From NCBI GenBank assembly GCA_044508495.1, contig JBIQHP010000032.1:1-21900 (forward strand): DNA of 21,900 nt, in the 5' to 3' direction. This DNA comes from Terrimesophilobacter sp044508495 (GTDB lineage: Bacteria; Actinomycetota; Actinomycetes; Actinomycetales; Microbacteriaceae). How positions within the stretch are numbered: position 1 is the stretch's first letter; each line of letters opens with the position of its first letter. Of this stretch, positions 15,274 through 21,900 are shown in pieces. Under the pieces are notes generated by a model that saw only the letters and a program-made list of their open reading frames with translations, ran no database searches and was not told the DNA's origin. A program made the position numbers and the translations under genes.

Positions 15274-16105
15274 ACCCGGTCCCCTGTTCCAGGATGCGGC
15301 GCAGCACCTCGGGCTCCGTCGTGTTCTCCCCGAGGCGGTTGGGCTTGCCCGCCCCGTGGTAGTCGCTCGAGCCGGTGATCACGAGCCCGAAGTAGTCCGC
15401 GTACTCGGCGAGGCGGGCCACGGCATCCGGCCGGTTCTCGCGGTGCCGCAGCTCGAGGCCGAACAGGCCCGCGTCGACGAGAAGCCCGAGGTTCTCGCGC
15501 GAGATGACCTCGTCGATGCCCCGGGTCGCCGGATGCGCGAGCACGGGCACGCCCCCGGCCGCCCGCACGAGGCCGACGGCCGTGAGCGGGTCCGGGGCGT
15601 AGTGCGGCTCGTAGTACCCGAACTTCGGGTGCAGGATGTCGCGGAACGCGGCGCTGCGATCCTCCGCCGCGCCGCGGGCGACGAGGGCATCGGCGATGTG
15701 CGGGCGGCCGACCGTCGCGCCGTCGCTCGTCTGGGCCACGACATCCGCCCAGGAGATGTCGAAGTCCGCGGCGAGGCGGGACACGATCGACTCGGCGCGG
15801 GTGAGCCGGGCCTCCCGGATGCGCAGGGTCTCCTCCCGCAGGTCGAGGTCCTCCGGGTCGACGAGGTAGGCGAGGAGGTGGATGCTCCTCCACTCGCGCC
15901 GCGTGCTGAGCTCCATGCCCGGCACGACCGTGAGGCCGGTTCCCGCCGCGGCCTCGAAGGCCTCCGCCCAGCCGGCGGTCGAGTCGTGGTCGGTGATCGC
16001 GAGCGTCCCGAGACCCGCGGCGAGCGCGGCGCGCACGAGCTCGGCGGGCCTCTCGGTGCCGTCGGACACGCTGCTGTGCGTGTGGAGGTCGATGGGGCCG
16101 GGCAT
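15260..16105 (-). CDS. PHP-domain metal-dependent phosphoesterase (RNase AM / nucleotide phosphatase-like)
   Basis: A 281-aa protein made almost wholly of a PHP domain. The metal ligands are in place: DLHTH (H8, H10), D15, TDHD (H40, D41), E65, H76, GRPH (H136), AHPA (H191), SDYHG (D248, H250). The family contains E. coli YciV/RnaAM, a 5'-3' exoribonuclease also active on 3',5'-bisphosphonucleotides; that is the most likely activity, not the polymerase-associated PHP. It starts at ATG 16105, with TAGAGT 6 nt upstream and no proper Shine-Dalgarno. It is divergent from the EEP-family gene by 43 bp. Confidence 0.88.
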   Translation of the reverse strand: MPGPIDLHTHSSVSDGTERPAELVRAALAAGLGTLAITDHDSTAGWAEAFEAAAGTGLTVVPGMELSTRREWRSIHLLAYLVDPEDLDLREETLRIREARLTRAESIVSRLAADFDISWADVVAQTSDGATVGRPHIADALVARGAAEDRSAAFRDILHPKFGYYEPHYAPDPLTAVGLVRAAGGVPVLAHPATRGIDEVISRENLGLLVDAGLFGLELRHRENRPDAVARLAEYADYFGLVITGSSDYHGAGKPNRLGENTTEPEVLRRILEQGTGSTVG

Positions 16106-16111
16106 CCTGAC

Positions 16112-16139
16112 ACTCTATTCCGGGTCGACCGGTTAGGCT
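16112..16139. promoter_or_regulatory. Interlocked divergent promoters of PHP and EEP genes
   Basis: Minus strand: TAGAGT (16117-16112), 6 nt before the PHP ATG. Plus strand: TAGGCT (16134-16139), 9 nt before the EEP ATG at 16149. At 17-bp spacing the -35 of the PHP promoter falls on 16135-16140, on top of the opposing -10, so both promoters can hardly be occupied at once. Confidence 0.5.
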
Positions 16140-16148
16140 CGCCTGACC

Positions 16149-17162
16149 ATGTTCCGTCGCATCCTCGTCGCCGCGACGATCCTCCTCGCGGGGGCCGTCG
16201 CGCTCGTCGCGGTCTGGCCGCAGCTCTTCGGCTTCCAGCGGCTCCCGTTCGCGGCCCAGGTGGTGTCGCTGCGGGGGATGGCGATCGCCGTCGGCCTGCT
16301 CCTCGTCATCGCGCTGTTCTTCGTCGCCGTCGTCGTTCCGGCCTTCCGTCGGCTCTGCGCGGCGCTCGGGCTCGTCGCCGTGATGTTCGTCCTCGCGAGC
16401 TCGGTCGTGCTCGCCCAGCGCGGACTCGGCGACAACTCCTTCGAGAAGAAGGGCGAGGCGGATGTCACGGTGCTCTCCTGGAACACCCTCGGGGACGTGC
16501 CCGGCGCCGAGACGATCGCGAAGGCCGCACTCGACGTGGACGCCGACATCGTCGCCCTCCCGGAGACGACCTACGAGACGGCGATCGAGATCGCGGGGCT
16601 CATGAAGGCGGGAGGGCATCCGATGTGGGTGCACACCTTCAGCTACGACCGCATCTCGAAGGCGCGCAGCACCTCGCTGCTCACGAGCACCGCCCTCGGC
16701 GACTACGTCGTCGACACCGACCACCGCACGACGAACGTGCTGCCGAGCCTCGTCGCGACCCCGGCGGACGGCACCGGCCCGACCATCGTGGTGGTGCACG
16801 CGGTGGCGCCCATCCCGAGCGAGCTGAACCACTGGAAGCTCGACCTCACCTGGCTGATCTCGGCGTGCCGCGGCGGCAACGTGATCATGGCCGGCGACTT
16901 CAACTCGACGATCGACCACTTCACCGGCCTCGCGACCGCCGAGGGCGCGGCGATCGGCGACTGCGTCGATGCGGCCGCCGTCACCGGGAACGCGGCCGTC
17001 GGCACCTGGCCCACGATGCTCCCGCCGCTCCTCGGCGCCCCCATCGACCACGTCATGGCGACCCCCGGCTGGCACGTGACGGGCATGCGCGTCATCGGCT
17101 CGCTCGACGGTGCGGGGAGCGATCATCGGCCGATCGTGGTGCAGTTGTCCCCGCGGGGGTGA
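16149..17162 (+). CDS. Membrane-anchored endonuclease/exonuclease/phosphatase (EEP) family protein
   Basis: A 337-aa protein with three N-terminal membrane helices (about 7-24, 45-65, 70-89) followed by an EEP catalytic domain probably facing outside. The active-site set is complete: SWNT (N112), LPET (E139), VVHAVAP (H217), AGDFNS (D250, N252), PIDH (D300, H301), GSDHRP (D325, H326). The substrate (extracellular DNA, nucleotide, phospholipid or sugar phosphate) cannot be told. It starts at ATG 16149, nearly leaderless from TAGGCT. Its stop is 10 bp before pepP, so read-through into pepP is likely. Confidence 0.88.
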   Translation: MFRRILVAATILLAGAVALVAVWPQLFGFQRLPFAAQVVSLRGMAIAVGLLLVIALFFVAVVVPAFRRLCAALGLVAVMFVLASSVVLAQRGLGDNSFEKKGEADVTVLSWNTLGDVPGAETIAKAALDVDADIVALPETTYETAIEIAGLMKAGGHPMWVHTFSYDRISKARSTSLLTSTALGDYVVDTDHRTTNVLPSLVATPADGTGPTIVVVHAVAPIPSELNHWKLDLTWLISACRGGNVIMAGDFNSTIDHFTGLATAEGAAIGDCVDAAAVTGNAAVGTWPTMLPPLLGAPIDHVMATPGWHVTGMRVIGSLDGAGSDHRPIVVQLSPRG

Positions 17163-17166
17163 GAAT
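17161..17166 (+). promoter_or_regulatory. -10-like element of pepP overlapping the upstream stop codon
   Basis: GAGAAT sits 6 nt before ATG 17173 and overlaps the TGA (17160-17162) of the upstream gene. The same hexamer at the same distance precedes the stress-protein gene. AGGAG (17168-17171 region) ends only 1 nt before the ATG, too close for a working Shine-Dalgarno. Confidence 0.4.
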
Positions 17167-17172
17167 AGGAGC

Positions 17173-18648
17173 ATGGCCGAATCCACCACCCCGGCGCCGC
17201 GCGCCACGAGCAACCGGTCGACGACCCCCGTGTCGGAGACCTTCAAGGACTACATCGCCTCGAACTGGGCCGATCGTGCGGATGCCGTGTCGGCTCCTCG
17301 CGAGCAGGCGCCGTTCGCCGCCGCCCGGCGGAGTCGTCTCTCGGCGATGTATCCGGGCAAGCGGCTCATCGTGCCGGCGGGAGCGGCGAAGGTGCGCTCG
17401 AACGACACCGACTACCCGTACCGTGCGCACTCGGCCTTCGCCTGGCTCACCGGCTGGGGCTCGGACTCCGAGCCCGACTCGGTCCTGGTCCTCGAGCCGA
17501 CCGCCGACGGCCACGAGGCGACCCTGTACTTCCGGGAGCGCGCCGGTCGCGACTCCGACGAGTTCTACGCGAACCCGCAGATCGGCGAGTTCTGGATCGG
17601 GGCCAGGCCCTCGCTCGCCCAGGTGGCCGGCGGCCTCGGCCTCGCCACGAAGGGGATCGCCGACTTCGACTTCGTGCTCGACTCGGTGGACGCGAACACC
17701 CTCGTCGTGCGCGACGCCGACCGCGACGTGACCGACCAGGTCGACGGCCGGCGACTGCTCGCGGCCGACGCGGACTCCGTCGACGACGACGGTGACGCGA
17801 CCCTCGCACGCGATCTCTCGGAGCTCCGCCTCGTCAAGGACGAGTACGAGATCGACCAGATGCGCAGGGCCGTCGCCGCGACGAAGCTCGGGTTCGACGA
17901 CGTCATCGCGGACCGCCCGGCGATCGTGGCGCATCCGAGGGGCGAGCGCCTCGTCGAGGGGACCTTCAACCGCCGCGCCCGCGCCGACGGCAACACCGTC
18001 GGCTACGACACCATCGCCGCCTCCGGGCCGCACGCCTGCATCCTGCACTGGACCCGCAACAACGGGCCGGTGAGGGAGGGCGACCTCATCCTGCTCGACG
18101 CCGGCATCGAGCTCGACAGCTACTACACCGCCGACATCACGCGCACCCTGCCGATCAGCGGCACCTTCACGCCGACGCAGCGCGAGGTCTACGAGGCCGT
18201 GCGCGAGGCGGCGGACGCCGCATTCGCGATCGTCAGGCCGGGCATCCGCTTCCGCGAGGTGCACGCCGCGGCGATGGAGGTCGTCGCGAGGAAGACCGCC
18301 GAGTGGGGACTGCTGCCGGTGACCGCCGAGGAGTCGATCGAGCCGGATGCCCAGTACCACCGCCGCTACATGGTGCACGGGACCTCGCACCACCTCGGCA
18401 TCGACGTGCACGACTGCGCGCAGGCGCGGCGGGACATGTACCTCGACGGCGTCGTGGAGGCCGGCATGGTGTTCACGATCGAGCCGGGCCTCTACTTCCA
18501 GCCGGACGACCTCACGGTGCCGGAGGAGTTCCGCGGGATCGGGGTCCGGATCGAGGACAACATCCTCGTGACCGCCGACGGCGCGGAGAACCTCTCGATC
18601 GGCATTCCCCGCACGGCGGACGACGTGGAGGCCTGGCTCAAGGCCTGA
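17173..18648 (+). CDS. pepP: Xaa-Pro aminopeptidase (M24B metallopeptidase)
   Basis: A 491-aa cytosolic aminopeptidase that removes N-terminal residues preceding proline. It has an N-terminal aminopeptidase-P domain (about 40-200, including YRAHSAFAWLTGW) and a C-terminal pita-bread domain with the dinuclear metal ligands D309 (LLDAG), D321 (TADIT), H406 (HGTSHHLG), E437 (TIEPG) and E461 (RIEDN). Length and all ligands are normal for bacterial PepP. ATG 17173 is chosen over upstream in-frame ATGs that would overlap the EEP gene. It is preceded by a -10-like GAGAAT and probably also read through from the EEP gene. It is convergent with the stress-protein gene, 5 bp apart. Confidence 0.95.
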   Translation: MAESTTPAPRATSNRSTTPVSETFKDYIASNWADRADAVSAPREQAPFAAARRSRLSAMYPGKRLIVPAGAAKVRSNDTDYPYRAHSAFAWLTGWGSDSEPDSVLVLEPTADGHEATLYFRERAGRDSDEFYANPQIGEFWIGARPSLAQVAGGLGLATKGIADFDFVLDSVDANTLVVRDADRDVTDQVDGRRLLAADADSVDDDGDATLARDLSELRLVKDEYEIDQMRRAVAATKLGFDDVIADRPAIVAHPRGERLVEGTFNRRARADGNTVGYDTIAASGPHACILHWTRNNGPVREGDLILLDAGIELDSYYTADITRTLPISGTFTPTQREVYEAVREAADAAFAIVRPGIRFREVHAAAMEVVARKTAEWGLLPVTAEESIEPDAQYHRRYMVHGTSHHLGIDVHDCAQARRDMYLDGVVEAGMVFTIEPGLYFQPDDLTVPEEFRGIGVRIEDNILVTADGAENLSIGIPRTADDVEAWLKA

Positions 18649-18671
18649 GGCGACTAGTCGCCGACCGGCCT
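18641..18671. terminator. Two-tier palindrome between pepP and stress-protein gene
   Basis: GGCGACTAGTCGCC (18649-18662) is a perfect 14-bp palindrome containing the TAG stop of the minus-strand gene. It is nested inside AGGCC/GGCCT (18641-18645 with 18667-18671). It is a bidirectional terminator candidate lacking a U-tract; a dyad protein site is an alternative. Confidence 0.5.
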
Positions 18672-19148
18672 AGCCAGCAGCTCCTGCGCCCGCACGGTGA
18701 GCGAGGGGTCGACGACGATCTCGTACTTCCCCGCGATGACCTGGTGGATCGAGGTGAAGTCGCGCCGTCTGCGATTGAGGGCGTAGCTCACGATGCCGAA
18801 CAGCATCCCGAACCCGCTGCCGATGAGCACCGCGGCCCCGACGTAGAGGATCGCATTCGGCGATGGCGAGAAGATGAACAGCAGCAGGCCGAGGAAGAGC
18901 CCGAACCAGGCGCCGCTCAGCGCGCCGGCGAGGGCCGCTCGGCCGTAGGTCATCTTTCCGGTGACCCGCTCGACGGTGCGCAGGTCGCTCCCGATGATGG
19001 AGACCTGCTTGACCGGGAACTCGGCTCTCGCGAGCCGGTCGACGATCCCCTGGGCCTCGTCGTAGGTGTCATAGGTGCCGAGCACGTCCCCCTTCGGAAG
19101 GGTCGGGAAGGCCGCCGTTCGACTCGAAAATCCGCGGAGATTGCTCAC
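18654..19148 (-). CDS. General stress protein, YflT-like domain, two membrane helices
   Basis: A 164-aa protein. An N-terminal globular part (about 20-60: TYDTYDEAQGIVDRL ... QVSIIGSDL) resembles the heat-induced stress protein YflT/GSP17M domain. Two Gly/Ala-rich membrane helices (about 71-93 and 98-121) and a short C-terminal domain follow. The biochemical role is unknown. It starts at GTG 19148, with GAGAAT 6 nt upstream; an ATG slightly upstream is out of frame. It is divergent from the mgtE-like operon by only 36 bp. Confidence 0.82.
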   Translation of the reverse strand: MSNLRGFSSRTAAFPTLPKGDVLGTYDTYDEAQGIVDRLARAEFPVKQVSIIGSDLRTVERVTGKMTYGRAALAGALSGAWFGLFLGLLLFIFSPSPNAILYVGAAVLIGSGFGMLFGIVSYALNRRRRDFTSIHQVIAGKYEIVVDPSLTVRAQELLARPVGD

Positions 19149-19154
19149 CGGCTC

Positions 19155-19178
19155 ATTCTCCCATGCGGAGGCTAGGGT
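19155..19178. promoter_or_regulatory. Interlocked divergent leaderless promoters (stress protein / mgtE-like)
   Basis: Minus: GAGAAT (19160-19155), 6 nt before GTG 19148. Plus: TAGGGT (19173-19178), 6 nt before GTG 19185. In a 36-bp gap each -35 must overlap the start region of the other gene; the -35 position of the minus promoter (about 19178-19183) overlaps the last base of the plus -10 and lies next to the plus start site. Confidence 0.55.
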
Positions 19179-19184
19179 TGTACC

Positions 19185-20516
19185 GTGAGCGCCACGAGAG
19201 TCTTCGTCGCCCGACTTGTCGGGTGCGCCGTCTTCGACCCCGCGGGGGACCGGGTCGGCCGCGTCCGCGACGTGCTCGTGGTCTACCGGCGCAAGCAGTC
19301 GCCGCGCGTCGTCGGCCTCGTCGTGGAGGTCCCCGGGCGCCGCCGCATCTTCCTCTCGATCGGCCGCGTGACGAGCATCGGCAGCGGTCAGATCATCACG
19401 ACCGGGCTCATCAACCTGCGCCGGTTCGAGCAGCGCGGCGGCGAGGTCCGGGTCATCGCGGAGATGCTCGGCCGGGTCGTGACCTTCGCCGACGGCTCCG
19501 GCACGGCGACGATCGAGGATGTCGCGATCGAGCAGAGCGCGCAGGGGGAATGGGAGGTCGGCGATCTGTTCCTGCGCCGGCCGAAGACGAGTGCCTCGCC
19601 GTTCGCGAAGGGCCACACGGGCTTCGTCCGGTGGTCCGAGGTCACCGAGAGCTCCGACGATGAGCCGCAGTCGGCGCGTCAGCTGCTCGCGACCTATGAG
19701 GATCTGCTTCCGGCCGACCTCGCGAACGCGCTCCTCGACCTGCCGGACGAGCGCATGCTCGAGGTCGCCGGAGAGCTCAGCGACGAGCGGCTCGCCGACG
19801 TGCTCGAGGAGATGCCGGAGAGCGAGCAGGTCGAGATCCTCGAGCACCTCGAGGACGATCGAGCAGCCGACGTGCTCGACCAGATGCAGCCGGACGACGC
19901 CGCCGACCTCATCGCGCAGCTGAGCGAGGAGCGCGGGGAGACCCTGCTCGAGCTCATGCAGCCCGAGGAGGCCGACGACGTCCGGATGCTCCTCGCCTAC
20001 GCTCCGGACACCGCTGGCGGTCTCATGACGACCGAGCCGGTCATCGTCTCGGCCGACACGACCGTCGCGGAGGCGCTCGCCCTCATCCGCCGGCAGGATC
20101 TCGCCCCGGCGCTCGGCGCGGCGGTGTGCGTCACGCTGCCGCCCTACGAGCCCCCCACGGGCCGGTTCCTCGGGATGGTGCACTTCCAGCAGATGCTGCG
20201 CTACCCGCCCATGGAGCGGCTCGGCACCCTCATCGACCAGAAGCTCGACCCGGTGCGAGCCGACACCTCCGCGGCCGAGGTCAGCCGCATTCTCGCGAGC
20301 TACGACCTCGTCTCGGTTCCCGTGGTCGACGACAACCATCGACTCGTCGGGGTGGTGACGATTGACGACGTTCTCGACTACCTGTTGCCCGACGACTGGC
20401 GAAGTCACGACGAAGACGAACCGGCGAAGCTCCTGCGCGCCGATACCAGCCCGCTCGACGTGATCCCCGCAGGCACCTCACGAGGAAGGAGGAACGAGAA
20501 TGGCCCGTCGCACTGA
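19185..20516 (+). CDS. MgtE-like cytosolic protein: PRC-barrel-like, MgtE_N and CBS pair, no pore domain
   Basis: A 443-aa soluble protein. The order is two PRC-barrel-like modules (about 5-80 and 88-155; the second includes GFVRWSEV), the superhelical MgtE N domain (about 165-275, with repeated LxxxPxxERLADVLEEM-type units), TAGGLMTTEP leading into a CBS pair (about 281-405, ending VVTIDDVLDYL), and a charged tail. True MgtE magnesium channels continue into five membrane helices; here the protein ends with none. This pore-less form is known in actinobacteria (Rv1232c-like). It probably senses Mg2+ or nucleotides and acts on another protein. It starts at GTG 19185 and overlaps the DUF1003 gene by 17 bp. 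Confidence 0.87.
   Translation: MSATRVFVARLVGCAVFDPAGDRVGRVRDVLVVYRRKQSPRVVGLVVEVPGRRRIFLSIGRVTSIGSGQIITTGLINLRRFEQRGGEVRVIAEMLGRVVTFADGSGTATIEDVAIEQSAQGEWEVGDLFLRRPKTSASPFAKGHTGFVRWSEVTESSDDEPQSARQLLATYEDLLPADLANALLDLPDERMLEVAGELSDERLADVLEEMPESEQVEILEHLEDDRAADVLDQMQPDDAADLIAQLSEERGETLLELMQPEEADDVRMLLAYAPDTAGGLMTTEPVIVSADTTVAEALALIRRQDLAPALGAAVCVTLPPYEPPTGRFLGMVHFQQMLRYPPMERLGTLIDQKLDPVRADTSAAEVSRILASYDLVSVPVVDDNHRLVGVVTIDDVLDYLLPDDWRSHDEDEPAKLLRADTSPLDVIPAGTSRGRRNENGPSH
20487..20492 (+). promoter_or_regulatory. Strong Shine-Dalgarno of the DUF1003 gene
   Basis: AGGAGG lies 7 nt before ATG 20500, inside the end of the mgtE-like coding region. It contrasts with the leaderless first genes around it: an internal operon gene needs its own ribosome-binding site. 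Confidence 0.8.
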
Positions 20517-21006
20517 TTCGAGGCTCGACTCCCCCAAGGGCCTGCGCTCCTCCTTCGTCCCCAGGCTCGGCGAGCCGAGCGACCGCTTCGGCCGGTTCAC
20601 CGAGAGCATCGCGCGCGCCATGGGCACGCCGTGGTTCCTGTTCTTCCTCACGGTGTTCTGCGCGGTCTGGCTGACCTACAACGTGCTCGCCCCGGATGGC
20701 TGGCGCTTCGACTCCGCCGCCCTCGGCTTCACGGCGCTCACGCTCATCCTGTCGCTCCAGGCCTCCTACGCCGCCCCGCTCATCCTGCTCGCACAGAACC
20801 GGCAGGACGACCGGGACCGCGTGCAGATCGAGCAGGACCGGCAGCGCGCGGAACGCAACCTCGCCGACACCGAGTACCTCGCGCGCGAGGTCGTCGCCCT
20901 GCGCCTCGTCGTGCGCGACCTCGCGAGCAAGGACTTCATCCGTGCCGAGCTGCGCTCGCTGCTCGAGGAGCTCGACCGCGACAAGAAGAGCGAACCGGTT
21001 GATTGA
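20500..21006 (+). CDS. DUF1003 family membrane protein
   Basis: A 168-aa protein with two membrane helices (about 44-63 and 76-97) followed by the DUF1003 hallmark, here QNRQDDRDR (99-107), and a charged coiled coil (about 100-165). The function of the family is unknown. It lies between the pore-less MgtE-like gene (17-bp overlap) and mrp (8-bp overlap), so the three are made from one mRNA. Position suggests it could be the membrane partner of the MgtE-like sensor; that is inference only. Confidence 0.88.
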   Translation: MARRTDSRLDSPKGLRSSFVPRLGEPSDRFGRFTESIARAMGTPWFLFFLTVFCAVWLTYNVLAPDGWRFDSAALGFTALTLILSLQASYAAPLILLAQNRQDDRDRVQIEQDRQRAERNLADTEYLAREVVALRLVVRDLASKDFIRAELRSLLEELDRDKKSEPVD

Positions 21007-21900
21007 CCGCCTGAACGCCGCACTCGCCACCGTCATCGACCCGGAGATCCGCCGGTCCATCGCCGACCTCGGCATGATCGGCTCGGTCGGGTTCGAGGAC
21101 GGCCGGGCGACGATCGGCGTCAAGCTCACGATCGTCGGATGCCCGGCGGCCGACCGGATCGAGCGCGATGTGCGCGAAGCGGCCGCCTCGGTGCCGGGCG
21201 TCGAGGAGGTCGTCGTGGAGGTCTCCGTCATGAGCGTCGAGGAGCGCACCGCGCTCACCGAGAGGCTGCAGGGGACGCGCCGCCGGGAGGTGCAGTTCGG
21301 CCCCGACGACCCCACGCGCATCCTCGCGATCACGAGCGGCAAGGGGGGCGTGGGCAAGTCGACGGTCACGGCGAACCTGGGCGCCGCGCTCGCGGCGAGG
21401 GGCCTCAAGGTCGGCATCGTCGACGCCGATGTGTTCGGCTTCTCGATCCCCGGGCTCCTCGGCGTCTCGGACGAGAGGCCCACGCGCGTGGGCGAGCTCA
21501 TGCTCCCGCCCCTCGGCTTCGGGGTCAAGGTCATCTCGATCGGGATGTTCCTGCCCGGGCCGGCGACCGCGGTCTCCTGGCGCGGACCCATGCTGCACCG
21601 CACGATCAAGCAGTTCCTGAGCGAGGTGTACTTCGACGAGCTCGACGTGCTGCTGCTCGACCTTCCGCCCGGAACCGGCGATGTCGCGATCTCGGTCGGG
21701 CAGCTCCTGCCGCACGCCGAGGTCGTCGTCGTGACGACGCCGCAGACGGCCGCGGCGGATGTCGCGGAGCGCAGCGGGCTCGTCGCGCGCAAGACCGGCC
21801 AGCGGGTCGCCGGGGTGGTCGAGAACATGGCGGGGCTCACCCGGCCGGACGGCACCGTGCTCGACCTCTTCGGCACGGGCGGCGGTGCGGATGCCGCGGC
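20999..21900 (+). CDS. mrp: Mrp/ApbC-family P-loop ATPase, C-terminus cut by window edge
   Basis: 300 codons visible. It has an N-terminal DUF59/MIP18-like domain (about 1-80, with VIDPEIRR and TIVGCP), then a deviant Walker A GKGGVGKST (114-122), DADVFG, and the Walker-B region LLLDLPPGTGD (218-228). The family carries or delivers Fe-S clusters. Bacterial Mrp proteins often have a CxxC after ENM; here it reads ENMAGLTRPDG (275-285) with no cysteine, as I recall for other actinobacteria. The start is TTG 20999, overlapping the DUF1003 stop by 8 bp: no better start exists in frame and the product then begins MIDRLNAALATVIDPE as in homologues. The frame is open to the window end; roughly 50-80 residues should be missing. 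Confidence 0.9.
   Translation, partial: MIDRLNAALATVIDPEIRRSIADLGMIGSVGFEDGRATIGVKLTIVGCPAADRIERDVREAAASVPGVEEVVVEVSVMSVEERTALTERLQGTRRREVQFGPDDPTRILAITSGKGGVGKSTVTANLGAALAARGLKVGIVDADVFGFSIPGLLGVSDERPTRVGELMLPPLGFGVKVISIGMFLPGPATAVSWRGPMLHRTIKQFLSEVYFDELDVLLLDLPPGTGDVAISVGQLLPHAEVVVVTTPQTAAADVAERSGLVARKTGQRVAGVVENMAGLTRPDGTVLDLFGTGGGADAA

Noticed and set aside
17167..17171. AGGAG before pepP as a Shine-Dalgarno
   Set aside because: Only about 1 nt from the ATG, too close for initiation.
17110..17172. Upstream ATG giving pepP 21 extra residues
   Set aside because: It overlaps the end of the EEP gene, the extra residues do not resemble PepP, and ATG 17173 has a -10-like element at the right distance.
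13770..17246. Very long minus-strand open frame across rhlE, PHP and EEP genes, and a similar plus-strand one (14006-17731)
   Set aside because: Each runs across several real genes on both strands and has low-complexity translation; codon-bias artefacts.
1..21900. Frequent CGGATG/CATCCG hexamers, often as GCGGATGCC
   Set aside because: Present on both strands inside coding regions in Ala-Asp contexts; without a count against codon-preserving shuffles it cannot be told from codon preference.
1..21900. CRISPR arrays, tRNA/rRNA genes, insertion sequences, attachment sites, biosynthetic or defence cluster
   Set aside because: No regular spaced repeats, no transposase or integrase, no cloverleaf; three SF1 helicases are explained by UvrD2 and AdnAB, not by a defence system.

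Overview
The window is a dense, GC-rich (roughly 70%) chromosomal segment of an actinobacterium, most likely Microbacteriaceae. Evidence: strong G/C third-position bias, many GTG/TTG starts, leaderless promoters, an AdnAB helicase-nuclease in place of RecBCD/AddAB, and a gene order recalling the Mycobacterium tuberculosis uvrD2-nudC-adnB-adnA-TB9.4-...-rhlE region followed by part of the mgtE-like/mrp region (synteny from memory, no search run). Sixteen protein genes cover almost everything; the longest gene-free stretch is about 180 bp. No tRNA, rRNA, CRISPR array, insertion sequence or phage gene is visible.

Layout: (1) 1-3610, DNA/NAD maintenance: a UvrD2-type helicase (C-terminus cut by the window edge) translationally coupled to NudC, and a divergent APH-fold protein whose catalytic residues are lost. 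(2) 3620-5897, a divergent MFS exporter/LysR regulator pair sharing an 80-bp control region, wedged between two convergent genes and looking like an inserted accessory module. (3) 5914-12220, the adnA-adnB operon for the double-strand-break resection motor-nuclease. (4) 12330-15245, DUF3107 protein, small membrane protein, ferritin-like protein, and a DEAD-box RNA helicase with a long, probably folded leader. (5) 15260-18648, PHP phosphoesterase, membrane-anchored EEP-family phosphoesterase, Xaa-Pro aminopeptidase. (6) 18654-21900, YflT-type stress protein divergent from an operon of a pore-less MgtE-like protein, a DUF1003 membrane protein and an Mrp P-loop ATPase (truncated by the window edge).

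I found no wholly new gene system. The observations most worth following are: a repeated TANNNT-6 nt-start codon layout indicating pervasive leaderless transcription, including two interlocked divergent promoter pairs; palindromes at convergent gene ends that embed stop codons; a structured rhlE leader; and loss of expected metal-ligand cysteines or catalytic residues in AdnA, NudC, Mrp and the APH-like protein.
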